Shown: piece by piece, positions 1 to 11,322 of the stretch
How positions within the stretch are numbered: position 1 is the first letter of the stretch
Layout: the number at the start of each line of letters is the position of its first letter
Assembly: GCA_037893225.1 (NCBI GenBank)
Contig: JAZGUH010000364.1
Coordinates: 186,001 to 250,000, forward strand
Length of the DNA: 64,000 bases
From: Hippasteria phrygiana
Lineage: Eukaryota > Echinodermata > Asteroidea > Valvatida > Goniasteridae
Direction of reading: 5' to 3'
The notes under the pieces: generated by a model
What the model saw: the letters and a program-made list of their open reading frames with translations, nothing else
Told to the model about the DNA's origin: nothing
The model's database searches: none
Made by a program: the position numbers and the translations under genes

Positions 1-594
1 CTTTAAAAAAGTTATCAATCAGCTTAATAATTACATACAAAACAATAACATCATGTAACCATAACACGCCTAAAGCCTGGGCGGCGGATCACTCTCATTC
101 ATAGGAATATCAATCCGCGGGTCTGCTCGCAAATAGGTTTATGACACTACTGCAAAATAATCATTACACAAAATAGTGCGTAACTAGATTGGCTTGCATA
201 TCGAAGAAAACAACAGTGAGACGCCATAACAAAACGGGGATTCTAGAAAACACCTAAATTAGCACAGTAATAATTCTAAACATCTCCAAAACATTGCTGC
301 TTCAGTAAGAAACTGCACACTGGCAGAGGGCACCGCGACCGCGAAGAGTCGCTCCAGGCAACCCTGGCCTGCACTCAGCACCGAGTACATGAAACGGGCA
401 AGGCAAGAAACTGAGGGAGATTTTGAACGAGCAATCAAACAAAATCTCTCCAAAAGGATATTTTCAGGAGTAAAGCAATACATAAGCTGTAACTGTAAAT
501 TCCCGAACAAATTTATAATTGTCTGATGCAAGTCTCAACATACCTTGAGTAGCAAATATCAGGAAAAATAAGGAAATCTGGTGATCAAACTCAG
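1..594. other. Non-coding flank, nothing recognised
   Basis: AT-leaning sequence with only short open frames lacking any recognisable domain. No RNA gene, repeat or splice-bounded exon could be supported here. Confidence 0.4.
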
Positions 595-603
595 CGAGTT
601 GCT

Positions 604-1229
604 TAGCCCTAGAATGACGCTATGATATAGCGTCATAGCGCCCAAGTATGCAAAACAGGCCTATGCTAGAAACCGAAGATCAAAAATCACACTTTACCTG
701 CATAAATATTCTTGGCATCATTTTATTCAAACAGTTTAACAGCCCATCTCCCTGTTGGGATAGCAATATTCCTCCAAGAATGTCAAGAACATGAGATATT
801 TGCGACGCTGACTTCACAAACACGAGGAGTAATACCCACATTTAGAACGTTTATCAACAGAGGGCGCAATTTCGGCCGTGCACGCCACAGACATAAATAA
901 CCCATATGTCTGTCGCGTGGTGGTGCACGCGGCGACTGTAAATTGCGCCCTCTGTTGATGAACGTTCTAAATGTGGGTATTACTCCTCGTGTTTGTGAAG
1001 TCAGCGTCGCGTGGATACGATTTTGCGCCGCAAATATCTCCTGTTCTTGACATTCTTGGAGGAATATTGCTATCCCAACAGGGAGATGGGCTGTTGAACT
1101 GTTTGAATAAAATGATGCCAAGAATATTTATGCAGGTAAAGTGTGATTTTTGATCTTCGGTTTCTAGCATAGGCCTGTTTTGCATACTTGGGCGCTAGGA
1201 CGCTATATCATAGCGTCCTTCTAGGGCTA
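604..1229. mobile_element. Foldback MITE with 9-bp target duplication (Mutator-like)
   Basis: Two ~300-bp arms are near-perfect reverse complements meeting near position 905. The element begins TAGCCCTAGAA and ends TTCTAGGGCTA. It is flanked by the identical 9-mer CGAGTTGCT at 595-603 and 1230-1238. A 9-bp target duplication is typical of Mutator-like (MULE) transposons, so this is probably a non-autonomous MULE foldback. Open frames inside it occur on both strands simply because the arms are inverted copies. The superfamily call rests on duplication length only. Confidence 0.8.
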
Positions 1230-1238
1230 CGAGTTGCT

Positions 1239-1700
1239 GTGACTGTACGAACTCTCGTGTTGATGCCGTGACCTTACGAACTCGTGCTAATGCCTAGTCT
1301 TCGCACCAGGCGCACATAGCAAGAAAATCTCACACTTGTATTTGTGGAAAGGAAATCATGTCATGTCATGACAGCCATTTTACTTTTTCTGACGGATTAA
1401 ATTTTTATATTTGCATTTCATTTTAAAAAATATACCAATTGTTCACATTAAGATGAAATTTAATGAGTTCAGAGTAACCATATTTTATTTGTGCATTTTA
1501 CAATTTTAATCTCTTTTTGTTCATGTTTAGTTGTCATTTACACTTGTCATTTACATTTTTTTTTATAGCTATTACTTATTTTTTTCCGGGAATTGGCTTC
1601 AGTTGGACTGTATTGACACTTCCACAACCCCTGATATTGTAAAAAAAATGTATTATTAATAATGATAATAATAATCTTTTTCTTTTGGTTCCTGTTCAGA
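1239..1700. other. AT-rich non-coding stretch
   Basis: Low-complexity T-rich sequence, probably the intron upstream of the short exon that follows. A polypyrimidine-rich run precedes a possible acceptor near 1700. Confidence 0.35.
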
Positions 1701-1802
1701 ATCACTTCAGCAAAAACTTCCTCATCTGCTTGGCAAGTTTTTGAAAGATGTCGTTTTGGCCCAACAGTATGTTTGCCTCATCAATGATACCCCAGTGCAG
1801 CC
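1701..1802 (+). CDS. Possible exon upstream of the 63-bp repeat array
   Basis: After a possible acceptor ending TGTTCAG, one frame is open for about 33 codons (SLQQKLPHLLGKFLKDVV and onward) and runs directly into the 63-bp repeat array in the same frame as the intact array copies downstream. At the array start the codon equivalent to CAA in the downstream copies is TAA, so the frame is now closed by a C-to-T change. It is probably an N-terminal exon of the tyrosine-recombinase-like gene continuing after 12.4 kb. I do not recognise the peptide. Confidence 0.35.
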
Positions 1803-2026
1803 TTAACCGGCAAGTCAGTCAGATATCCTCACAGCATGCACAGTCAACGATAGTCCTAACCGGCCTCAATCGACAAGTCAGTCAGATGGCCTCACAGCGT
1901 GCACAGTAAACGATATTCCCATGCATGCAGCCTCAATCGACAAGTCAGTCAGGTGGCCTCACAGCATGCACAGTCAACGATAGTCCTAATAACCGGCCTC
2001 AATCGACAAGTCAGTCAGATGGCCTC
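1798..2026 (+). repeat. 63-bp tandem repeat array, left part (~3.5 units)
   Basis: Units contain CAATCGACAAGTCAGTCAG and GCACAGTCAACGATAGTCC and have a 63-bp period, which equals 21 codons. This part is continuous with the array at 11680-12295 once the inserted element at 2027-11679 is removed. These left copies carry a 4-bp duplication (ATGC) and a 3-bp insertion that break the reading frame kept in the right-hand copies. Confidence 0.85.
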
Positions 2027-2040
2027 CTAGGTGAAAATTC

Positions 2041-2192
2041 CAGTTGAAACCAGTTGAACTGGTCCCAGTTGAAACCAGTTGAACTGGTTTCAACTGGTCC
2101 CAACTGGGAATTGGTGACTGGTTTCAACTGGTTTTTAACTGGTTTTCAACTGGTTTAACTGGTATTCAACTGGTTTAACTGGTTTTCAACTG
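2041..2192. repeat. Subterminal AACTGGT repeat cluster, left
   Basis: AACTGG and CCAGTT alternate every 8-15 bp in both orientations. The cluster resumes at 6812 after the Gypsy insertion. Such arrays are typical of transposase-binding subterminal regions. Confidence 0.8.
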
Positions 2193-2197
2193 GTATC

Positions 2198-2347
2198 TGT
2201 AATATTAGTGAGAATACACAAACACAGTTCGTGTGTGACTGACAGAAAAGTGGTGTTTTAATAATGGCTGCTCCCATGCCACATCTCATGTGGTTGCCTA
2301 GTAAACAACAGAGGGCGGTATAACACTATACTGGTGCTTATTCTACA
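2198..2347 (-). repeat. 3' LTR of Gypsy element 1
   Basis: 150 bp, matching 6657-6806 with no difference seen. The polypurine tract lies immediately to its right on the plus strand (2348-2360). Confidence 0.95.
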
Positions 2348-2626
2348 TCTCCCCCAAGTACAGGGATGTACTTTAAAGTTTAGAGTTCAAATGTCCTCTT
2401 AAACACGTAAGAGTTTTCATGTGCTTCTTTTTCTGCTTTTGTTTATCTTAAACTGGCTAAAGGTAACATGCACTTTAATTGTTTCTTCTTTTTTAATAAA
2501 TGCCAAACTGGTTAATAAAATCAACTACATGTATTATCAAACCATTTGTTCTGACTTAGCTTGTGTGTTTTTTGTTTCTTTTTTTTCTTTTCGAAACCTT
2601 ACTTTCTGATTTCTTTAGCTATCTAT

Positions 2627-5600
2627 TTACAAATCTAGTCGGGTTGGAGGTTTTATGACGCGACCAGAACGGGTTGTTACTGGAGTTTGAGTGGCACTAG
2701 GAATTTGGTTTTGTGCCAGAGAGGTTTTCTGAGGAGAGTTCAGAGTTTTTGGGTCTGAAGTAGAGGGAGTTGATTGTCCAATGTCATTGGAAGATGGAGA
2801 TGGCTCTGTTGTTGCTGGTTGTGGTGAAACATTAGGCAGGGCCATAAGTGCAGAACGGTTACGACGGACTGTACTGTTGTTAGTCCGGACAATGTAGGAG
2901 CGGGGCGCTGAGGTTTTGGACAAAACAGTTCCCTGGCGATTCTGATCGCGAACAAAGACGGAGTCACCAGGCTGTAGAGCTGGTTGATCTCGAGCTCTGT
3001 GACGGAGATTGAAGTTTCGCTGTTGACTCTCTCTGTATGCATGTTCCTTTTCTCTGACTTTAGCCCTGACATCTGGTTGCATGTTGGGTTGAAGTTTGGA
3101 GGGAAGGATTGGCAGCTGAGTGCGAAGTTTCCTACCCATTAACAGCTCACTTGGGGACAATCCATTCTGCAGAGGGGTAGAACGGTAGGTCAGCAGAGCT
3201 AAGTACAGGTCTTCGTTCTTTGCGAGTAGCCCCTTAACAGTGCGAACAGCTCGTTCAGCTTCACCATTCGCTTGCGGGTATTTGGGTGAGCTGGTCATGT
3301 GTATGAAGTCGTATGAGGATGCGAACTGCTTAAAACTGTCCGAGCTGTATTGAGGGCCGTTGTCAGAAATGATGACTTCTGGTATTCCATGTACCGAGAA
3401 TACTTCTTTCAGGAGTCTGATCACCGCCGTGGACGAAGTGTCACGGGATAGAGGTTTAACTTCTATCCACCTCGAATAGTAATCGATGATGATCAGGTAG
3501 GTCTTCCCATTGTGCTCAAATAGGTCTGTTCCGAGTCTCTCCCATGGGCGAGATGGGAATGATGAGGGCATTAGTGGCTCACATTGCTTTGGTCGGGTTT
3601 GGGCACAAGTTGGGCATTTTGTAATCATTTCCTCGATGGTTTTGGACAGACCTGGCCACCAGACCGAGGTGCGTGCCCTGGCCCGGCACTTAGTAGTTCC
3701 CAGATGGCCCTGGTGGATGCAATCAAGAATCTCTAACCTCAGGGATCGTGGGATGACTATGCGGTCGTCGTACAGGAGAAGATTATTGACGACGGCCAGG
3801 TGACTTCTGCTCTCCCAATATTGACGAAGTAGTGGGGAGTGCGGCATGTATGCAGGCCAACCATGAAGACAGTACTCTATGATCTGGCTGCATTCCTCGT
3901 CAGCATGCTGAGCTTGCTGTATGTCGTGTAGTCGTCGTGTCGTTGCAGGTAGCGAGGTAATGACGTGACTCGCAAAAGTTTCCACCTGCTCAATCATTGC
4001 TGTGTCGGTTTTGTCAGCTGCATCCACCGGAGCACGAGATAGTGCATCAGCCGTTGTCTGATGTTTGCCTGGTACATACTCGACGACAGGGCTGAATCTC
4101 ATCAGACGGAGGCGGAAACGCAAAATGCGTGGGGGCATATTGCATAGTTCCTTGGATTGCAGTAGAGGCAGGAGAGGCTTATGGTCGGTCTCAATGGTGA
4201 AGTGCAGACCGAGGACGTAGTCTGAGAACTTTTCACATGCCCACGTTACAGCCAATGCCTCTTTCTCAATTACAGCGTATCGCTTTTCCGTGTCACTCAG
4301 GGAACGCGACGCGAAGCAGACGGGGCGACGTTTACCGTCGTCTTGTATTTGAAGTAGAACACACCCGATGCCGGATGATGAAGCATCAGCGGCGATGATT
4401 GTCGGGCGTTTTACGTCGTAGTGGGCAAGAACTTCAGATGAGGTGAGCATGTGTTTCACGCGCTGAAAGGCGGTTTGCTGGGACTCACCCCAATACCACG
4501 CCGTGTTTTTACGGAGTAGTTGGCGCAGTGGTTCGTTGATTTCTGCCAACCCAGGGACAAACTTCCCGAGTTGGTTGACCATCCCCATGAAGCGTTGTAG
4601 TTCAGTTATGTTTGAGGGGACTGGAAATTGTGTGACTGCGGACGTTTTGCGAGGATCTGCATGTAGTCCACTTGCATCAATGATGTGCCCGAGAAATGTG
4701 ATAGTGTGTTTCGAGAATTCACACTTATCATTCAGTGTTAGGCCAGCATCGTGAAGTCGTTGTAGCACTGCTCGTACGCGGCAATCATGCTTAGCTTGGT
4801 CGGGGCCGTGGACCAAGATGTCATCCATATGACAGACGACTCCATCAAGGCCTGTGAGGATGCTGGTCATTGTGCGTTGGAAAATCTCGGGGGCGGAGCT
4901 AATGCCGAAGGGGAGTCGGTTGAAACAATAGCGGCCTGACGGGGTGATAAAGGTCGTGAGCAGCTTTGATTCATCGTCGAGGGGGATCTGCCAAAATCCA
5001 CTTTTGGCATCGAGTTTGGTGAAGATTTTACTCCCAGCTAGCTTAGCGAGACTGCCGTCGACTGACGCCATTGGGTGGATTTCACGTTGCACCGCCTTGT
5101 TTAGCTGTGTTAGGTCGACGCAGATCCGAACGGAACCATTTGGTTTGGGGACTGTTACCATTCCCGAGCACCATGCTGTAGGTTCGGTGACTGGGGAAAT
5201 GACTCCTTGCTGGAGCATTGACTGGATTTCCTTGTCCACCTGTGTTAGGAGTGGGTGTGGAATCTTCCTTGGGGTATACAGGCAGACTGGCTTGGCGTCT
5301 GGTCTCAGCGTGATACGATATGCTGATTGGAGTGTGCCAAGTCCTGTGAAGAGCGTTGGGTACTCAGCTCGAAAATCAGGGGAAGAACTCTGTTTGATCT
5401 CATTTATTCGGGCAATGAGACCGAGGTTTACGCAAGTGTTTTTACTGAGCAAAGAGCACTGTTGGTTTTTGATGATGTAGACGTCTTCAGTGATCTGTTT
5501 TCCATGATACTGAAGTGCGGCCTTCAGAACACCCATGGCCTGAAGTTGGGTATTGCCTGGGCCACGTAAGGACTGGGTGACAGTCTTGAGCTTCATTCCA

Positions 5601-6619
5601 GCAAGCCAAGGTTCTTTGTCACTTAATACAGACACTGTAGCTCCAGTGTCCAGCTTGAACTGAGTCGGATGTCCGTTGACTGATATTTGGGCCTTCCAGT
5701 AGTCATTGGATCCGGATATCTCTCCAAGGAAAGGTAAATCATCATCATCATCTGGCACGTTGTGTACTTCATGTACTCTAGTACTAGTGCTGTTCTTTGG
5801 CGCTGGGGTACTACGGCATACGGCTTTGAAGTGACCCTGTTTCAGGCAATTCATGCAGGTTGCATCTTTTGCTGGGCACTGTGCTCGGGAGTGGCGTTGT
5901 CTACCACACCATCTGCACGTGCCAGTGTTCTGGGCAGTGTTTGCTGCCGGAGTCTTATAACTTTTGTTGGGTCTAGGTTGGGCCGCAGTTTTTGATCTCT
6001 GACTGTGTGGTGCACTGGAGCGTTTGACAAGGTCCACGTTTGCAGACTTGACTTGGCCCCTTACTACATCTTGGTTGTGTTTTCGTGCCTCTGACTGGCG
6101 GCAATTCTGCACTGCACGCTCAAGTGTTAGATCAGATTTGGCTTGAAGATAATCAGACAGTTTGTCGTCTAGCACTCCGACAACAATCCTATCTCGAATC
6201 AGTTCCTCCTTGAGGCTACCATAGTCACAGTCATCAGCGAGACGATACAAATCATGTATGAATGAATCGATAGATTCATCTGGTCTCTGAGTTCGTTTGT
6301 TAAATCGAGCACGGTCAAAGATGGTGTTGCGCCGAACATCATAGTACTTGTCTAGAGCTTGCTTTACTTCATCATATGATGCCTTGTCCTCATCAATTTT
6401 GATCGTGTTGAGGATATCATCAGCGCATTCACCCATGCTATAGAGCAATGTGCTAACCTGTTCATTCTGAGGTTTGTTCATGAGGCCTGATGCCACACGG
6501 TACCGCTCGAATCTCCTTATCCATTTCGGCCACTGATCTGTTTGCTCTGGAGCATTTGCTGCAGCAAATTTCTCTGGAATTGGCAACTGACTTACTGCTT
6601 GAAGGTTTGAGGAAGCCAT
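2627..6619 (-). CDS. Gag-Pol polyprotein of Gypsy element 1
   Basis: A single uninterrupted 1330-aa frame from an ATG (MASSNLQAVSQ). In order: a gag-like N-terminus; two CCHC zinc knuckles at about residues 231-270 (CRWCGRQRHSRAQC and CMNCLKQGHFKAVC); aspartic protease with LDTGAT near 321; reverse transcriptase with CHMDDIL near 596 (the YxDD box with H in place of Y); RNase H with AADASSSG near 742; integrase with an HHCC zinc module around 965-1005 and catalytic D, D and E near 1032, 1085 and 1118 (GTDLF, ISDNGPQY, NGEAERAV). No chromodomain or envelope gene is seen. Gag and Pol in one frame resembles the Mag/SURL group, which is an inference. Confidence 0.96.
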   Translation of the reverse strand: MASSNLQAVSQLPIPEKFAAANAPEQTDQWPKWIRRFERYRVASGLMNKPQNEQVSTLLYSMGECADDILNTIKIDEDKASYDEVKQALDKYYDVRRNTIFDRARFNKRTQRPDESIDSFIHDLYRLADDCDYGSLKEELIRDRIVVGVLDDKLSDYLQAKSDLTLERAVQNCRQSEARKHNQDVVRGQVKSANVDLVKRSSAPHSQRSKTAAQPRPNKSYKTPAANTAQNTGTCRWCGRQRHSRAQCPAKDATCMNCLKQGHFKAVCRSTPAPKNSTSTRVHEVHNVPDDDDDLPFLGEISGSNDYWKAQISVNGHPTQFKLDTGATVSVLSDKEPWLAGMKLKTVTQSLRGPGNTQLQAMGVLKAALQYHGKQITEDVYIIKNQQCSLLSKNTCVNLGLIARINEIKQSSSPDFRAEYPTLFTGLGTLQSAYRITLRPDAKPVCLYTPRKIPHPLLTQVDKEIQSMLQQGVISPVTEPTAWCSGMVTVPKPNGSVRICVDLTQLNKAVQREIHPMASVDGSLAKLAGSKIFTKLDAKSGFWQIPLDDESKLLTTFITPSGRYCFNRLPFGISSAPEIFQRTMTSILTGLDGVVCHMDDILVHGPDQAKHDCRVRAVLQRLHDAGLTLNDKCEFSKHTITFLGHIIDASGLHADPRKTSAVTQFPVPSNITELQRFMGMVNQLGKFVPGLAEINEPLRQLLRKNTAWYWGESQQTAFQRVKHMLTSSEVLAHYDVKRPTIIAADASSSGIGCVLLQIQDDGKRRPVCFASRSLSDTEKRYAVIEKEALAVTWACEKFSDYVLGLHFTIETDHKPLLPLLQSKELCNMPPRILRFRLRLMRFSPVVEYVPGKHQTTADALSRAPVDAADKTDTAMIEQVETFASHVITSLPATTRRLHDIQQAQHADEECSQIIEYCLHGWPAYMPHSPLLRQYWESRSHLAVVNNLLLYDDRIVIPRSLRLEILDCIHQGHLGTTKCRARARTSVWWPGLSKTIEEMITKCPTCAQTRPKQCEPLMPSSFPSRPWERLGTDLFEHNGKTYLIIIDYYSRWIEVKPLSRDTSSTAVIRLLKEVFSVHGIPEVIISDNGPQYSSDSFKQFASSYDFIHMTSSPKYPQANGEAERAVRTVKGLLAKNEDLYLALLTYRSTPLQNGLSPSELLMGRKLRTQLPILPSKLQPNMQPDVRAKVREKEHAYRESQQRNFNLRHRARDQPALQPGDSVFVRDQNRQGTVLSKTSAPRSYIVRTNNSTVRRNRSALMALPNVSPQPATTEPSPSSNDIGQSTPSTSDPKTLNSPQKTSLAQNQIPSATQTPVTTRSGRVIKPPTRLDL

Positions 6620-6656
6620 TGATGCGATTTTTTGGGTCTAAACCCCGCTGCCACCA

Positions 6657-6806
6657 TGTAATATTAGTGAGAATACACAAACACAGTTCGTGTGTGACTG
6701 ACAGAAAAGTGGTGTTTTAATAATGGCTGCTCCCATGCCACATCTCATGTGGTTGCCTAGTAAACAACAGAGGGCGGTATAACACTATACTGGTGCTTAT
6801 TCTACA
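6657..6806 (-). repeat. 5' LTR of Gypsy element 1
   Basis: 150 bp, starts TG and ends CA on the minus strand. It is followed on that strand by the primer-binding site TGGTGGCAGCGG and carries the element's promoter. Confidence 0.95.
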
Positions 6807-6811
6807 GTATC

Positions 6812-7045
6812 CAACTGGTATCCAACTGGTTTTCAACTGGTCTAACGGGTATTCAACTGGTATCCAACTGGTGTAACTGGTGTGAACTGGTTTTCAACTG
6901 GTCTAACGGGTATCCAACTGGTGTAACTGGTATGGTTTTCAACTGGTGTAACTGGTATGCAACTGGTACGAACTGGTTTTCAACTAGTTTGTAACTTGCA
7001 TCAAATCACGTTATTTTTAACAGGTTTCAACTGGTCTTAAACTGG
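6812..7045. repeat. Subterminal AACTGGT repeat cluster, continued
   Basis: Continuation of the left subterminal cluster of the 9.65-kb element after the Gypsy insertion, with repeated AACTGGTATCCAACTGG-like units. Confidence 0.8.
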
Positions 7046-9340
7046 CGGTCTGAAACTGCGGTCAGAAAATAACTTGTAATGCAATTAAGGAAGATAAAAC
7101 ATTGCACATGTAGCTTATTACATAAATTTTATTAAAAGTACTTCTCTCTTTCTCAAGAATTGAAACAAAAACCAGGAAGTAAAAAACAAAACAAATATAA
7201 TGGCAAGTAACATTATAAAATGTGTACACCAGGGGCGAGATTGGCCCTAAAATGAAAAATCTACGACATCACAGTGTTTCAGAGTCACCGAGGACCCCAG
7301 AGCAATGTACAGTCTATGGTCATGAGAAGCACATCTTAGCATCAAGGTTTGTGTTGGTACAACTGTAGGCTTCATGTTATCCTATTAACAGTTTAAAAGA
7401 AATTGGGCCAGTTTAGATTTGAACTTTCTCTTCACTTTTAAAACTTCCCAATTCTGACCTTCCGGCAAACACCAGAAATAATAAAAAATGTTGCCAAAAA
7501 ATAGATGTATCACATCCCAAATTATGAACATCATACATGTATTAGTTAAAAGAATGTGGCTATTTTTAAAACCAATATTGCTTGTAATGTCACACTTGTA
7601 TTGACGTCATCTACATGTAGTGGTCAGGATTGATGTTCACCTGAAGTTTCAAGTTGATATGTTGTACCATTTGGAGGAAAAGCTGCAGAGAACCCGTACA
7701 AAAACAACACGATGGTGTGAAAACCCAATTTTACGCATTTGTATGCATTTGCATTAACACTGTCTGTCGTCGGTCATTATTTTAAAATCTTGATTTGGCC
7801 ATAACTTGACTCACCATCAAGAAAGTGTAAACAGTTTTGTAACCTGTTCATTAACTTGAATATGAATTCAAACAATTTGAATTTTTTCATTGGCTACCCT
7901 TGTTTTAATACTTATTTTTGACAAACTATGAAATTTAACTCCTCTTTGAAACTTTATGAAGGACTCTTGTTGATCTTCCCATCAACGAAACTCGGTAGGT
8001 AGTCGGTTGTAAGTGTAACCATGCGGTGATGGGGGATATAGATAATCTAATCATGATGACAAACAGAGGGGTTTACGAAGAACATGCACGAGCTCCTTTT
8101 CAGAAAAATAAATTGGATTTTTGTATTCTATACACATTCACATTTACCAAGTATACATGTACAAACGGCATAAACGGCATAAAGATGCAGTGATAATCTA
8201 ATTATCCAAGCGTAATTTTCACAGCACTACGGCTCATGCACATGAGATGGATGGCGTTTCAACCAGTACACTCGGTGGCAGTCAGCACAGAAAACTGGCC
8301 ACCACCCCAAAACTACCCCTTATAAATGGTGCACGTCCATGGTCGATTACACACAGACAATAAATACAAAAGTTATGCCAAGCATCAAGTTATGTAAGAC
8401 TTGCCACACGTCTAACCGCTGCCCAGGTGACTGTTCCCAGGGATAATGGAATGCCATACCAAAGGACAATCCCAGGGATTAATCAACCAGGAGGCAGCAG
8501 TATGAACTATGTGGCCTATTGTCATAAGTATAACGGATGGGAAAGTAGGTGACCGACCATACGGGCTGGTCACATAAGCATGACATCCCCTTGTAGATCA
8601 TCAGCTGTAACTCCTTCCTGCTCCTCTTCAAGTGAAGTACAACACTGTATAAGGAAAGAGCACAAAATACAAACAATGTATGAGACAAATGTGAATAAAT
8701 TTGGTTTACACAACTGTTATGTTGTGGGTAGCTTAAGTTTCTGTACAGGAACAGTATCAGTCTGAGGTAGGTCTACATTAATTTCCTCTCTTCCCATGCA
8801 TTTTAATTTATTATTGTATTTATTGGGATGTCATACAATTTTTTTTTTTTTTAAAGCAAGAAATAAGGAAGCGGGCGGGCATGCCAAACATGTTGGCCTT
8901 GTTACTTTTTATAATAATTTCCCCTATGAAAATAGTTTTCAGACAAACAGGAACTTTGGTGTACGTGTGTGAATATAGATAATCCTATTTAGTCAATTTC
9001 CTATTCAGATTTCCTATTCAGAATGGACAAGAGGATTAAGAGAATGTGATTTTCAATGAGGGTTCCAAATTCACATCCAGAGTCCAGAATCACAATTCGG
9101 TTTTAAAACCCAGAAGTCACAATGTAGCCTATGGCTATGGCCTATACTCTTTGTCAGGGACAGGGTGGGATAATAGTTCACAGGCTTCAGATGTGATTCT
9201 AAATAGATGAGTAGGATATGATTTTGGACCCTCATTGTTAAAATCACATCCTTTTAATCCTCATGTCCATTTTGAATAGGAAATCACATCCAAGGGATTC
9301 ACGGTGTAAATAGCACAACATGTTCACTGAATACCTGTGG
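7046..9340. other. Interior of the 9.65-kb element, mostly non-coding
   Basis: AT-rich sequence without a recognisable transposase on either strand. The only coding-like trace is on the minus strand near 8577-8651: a good acceptor (CTCTTTCCTTATACAG) followed by an acidic frame reading CTSLEEEQEGVTADDLQGD to a stop. It could be a last exon, but no domain supports it. Poly-T lies at 8839-8850. Confidence 0.3.
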
Positions 9341-9341
9341 G

Positions 9342-10508
9342 TCATTCCATGAAGTTGAGACACAATGTGTGACATATTGGTAAAGATTTTAAATTGGTGT
9401 GAAATAAATTTGTTACACCACATGTAATTCTATACAATTATTTCATCATAGGTTAGATTCATTGTGACATAATATTTAGTTTAGGGTCCTCTCTCTTGAG
9501 TTTCACATGAACTCCCATAGACTTACTCAACGATGTAACAAGGGACACGGTGTCCCGGTTACATCTTAGTTTATGTTGCTCATAATTCATAAATAATCAT
9601 GTTAAAGCATCCAAATCTGTATGTGGTAGTTAGAAAATGTTATCCTTTTACATACCCATCAAATACAGTTGGCTAAAACATTTGATGTAATAATTGATTT
9701 GGCAAGCCTGCAAGGATGTAACATGGGACACCGCTCCATCAAGGGTGGCAAACTAACACATGACACCAATTTAGGGGGTCTTTTTTATGTTTTTTAAAAG
9801 AGGTACTCCAAGTCTTTGTTATCATGTTGCATGGACATTTCACATACTGCTTACATATAAATTATGGAAGAAAGTTCCCAAAATTGCTAGGATGTAACGT
9901 GGGACACCACCATTACATCCGAGACCATTTTGCCCTAATTTTGAAAAGGCAGTCCAATATATTGACTCTACAAGTTAATTTTATTAAAACGGTAATCACA
10001 CAAAAGAAAAGAAATTTAATTCAGACTTCATTTGATGAAAAATAAGAAAGCTAGACATGCAAGCAGGATGTAACAAAATTTAACAGAGTGGGACACCATC
10101 CGTTACCTCTCTAACCACAGATTTGTTAGCCATATAACAGAAAAGATGTAAGAGATACTGAAAATATGATTTGTTGTTAAGTTACATGCAGTTTTTGCTA
10201 ACTGCTCATGTAAAAGAAAATAAAATAGTTAATTGTTTAAACCTCTGAACCCTATTTGTATTTTGTAAGTTTTTATGTCACAAAATTACCTCATAATTTA
10301 GCCCGGGACACCATCACACTTGGTGACAAAACATAAATATATCTCAAATAATGCCCTCATGTTTTGTATCATTCGAAAGCCTTCCTTTTACTCTTCAAGT
10401 TCATATCATAATCACCATTAAAGTCAGTTTAGTTTAAACAAGAAAAACAATTACATAATCAAAGAATGCCAAAATGTGTGTGTGTCTCAATTTCATGGAA
10501 TAACCCCT
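9342..10508. mobile_element. Nested non-autonomous DNA element with ~28-bp TIRs
   Basis: The left end GGGTCATTCCATGAAGTTG matches the reverse complement of the right end near 10480-10508 (GGTTATTCCATGAAATTG), and the match continues into GAGACACA. Inside, a GATGTAAC ... GGGACACC motif pair recurs at about 9532, 9716, 9892, 10066 and, partly, 10305. The spacing of about 180 bp suggests an eroded internal repeat. No long open frame is present. The target duplication could not be fixed. Confidence 0.55.
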
Positions 10509-10614
10509 ATACACAACGGACTGTATGGCACTGTCCACTGACTGCGTGGGCCAAAATATACATGTACATCCTTAAAATTTGACGAAAATGACTTGTTATT
10601 TCCATAAAACTTAC

Positions 10615-10783
10615 CAGTGGATGCAGTAAACTCTCCCATATCACTCAGGATGTAATTATGCTCCATCAGACGTTCATATTTCAGCTCAGATACGACAAAC
10701 AATGGTTGGTTTTGCAGCAAAAACATCTGGCCTGTCCATAGAGCTAGCTCTACGATGGTCCTGTCTGACCGCTTAACATGCAT
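10615..10783 (-). CDS. Possible 5' coding exon of an unrecognised gene
   Basis: From an ATG on the minus strand, 56 codons (beginning MHVKRSDRTIVELALW) run to a consensus donor (CACTG then GTAAGT). The residue composition looks protein-like, but no family is recognised. It lies inside the 9.65-kb transposon, so it could be the first exon of an undetected transposase or a captured host exon. No partner exon could be matched with confidence; the candidate near 8577-8651 has a different phase. Confidence 0.3.
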
Positions 10784-10989
10784 TGATATTTCTACGCGTG
10801 CACAACTATCTCCCCATTATTCCGTTATTTTGGTAAATCTTTTATCATCGAAGTAATATATTTTCATTCAGAACAACAATGTAGCATTTTTATCATTTTT
10901 AATTGTTTAAATGAAGATACTCCACACAGGGTGGCGCACTATTTCAGTTTGCTGTTTCCTTCAAAAACCATACGCGCTCATGGCAGTTA

Positions 10990-11045
10990 GGATTGTATGT
11001 ACTGTACATGTACATGTACTGTACATGTATTGTGTGTGTACTATG
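10990..11045. repeat. ACATGT-type simple repeat
   Basis: Alternating TGTACATGTACATG sequence. The same motif family recurs at 25738-25810. Confidence 0.6.
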
Positions 11046-11322
11046 CATACCAAGTACCTACAGTATGCAATCAGATTGAACTCAAGGCCATTATGATATA
11101 TAGTAGACTTGTTTCAAGTCTGAAATTGTCTTGTGAAGACTGAACAGTGAATTAAAATTTGTATACACGTATGCAATTGCTTTCATTGTGTGTGACACTG
11201 ATAGAATTTATGTACAATAAGTGAAACTAAGCAAAACACAAAAATAAAACAAACAAAAACAACAAGCACGGAAACAAAGATAAGTATGATAGTTTTAATA
11301 GCTAGGTTTCTGTTCACCAGAT

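Larger units (their letters stand above)
2198..6806 (-). mobile_element. Full-length Ty3/Gypsy LTR retrotransposon
   Basis: The 4609-bp element has 150-bp LTRs that look identical and is flanked by the 5-bp duplication GTATC (2193-2197, 6807-6811). On the minus strand each LTR starts TGTAGAATAAGC and ends in CA. A polypurine tract (CTTGGGGGAGA) abuts the 3' LTR. A primer-binding site starting TGGTGGCAGCGGGG follows the 5' LTR. The single gag-pol frame is intact. Identical LTRs plus an open frame indicate recent insertion, inside the AACTGGT-rich end of the surrounding DNA transposon. Confidence 0.96.

Noticed and set aside
712..1185. Paired open frames on both strands near 1 kb
   Set aside because: Mirror images created by the foldback arms; no domain.
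8577..10783. A two-exon minus-strand gene joining 10615-10783 to 8577-8651
   Set aside because: Splice phases do not match, and no domain links the pieces.
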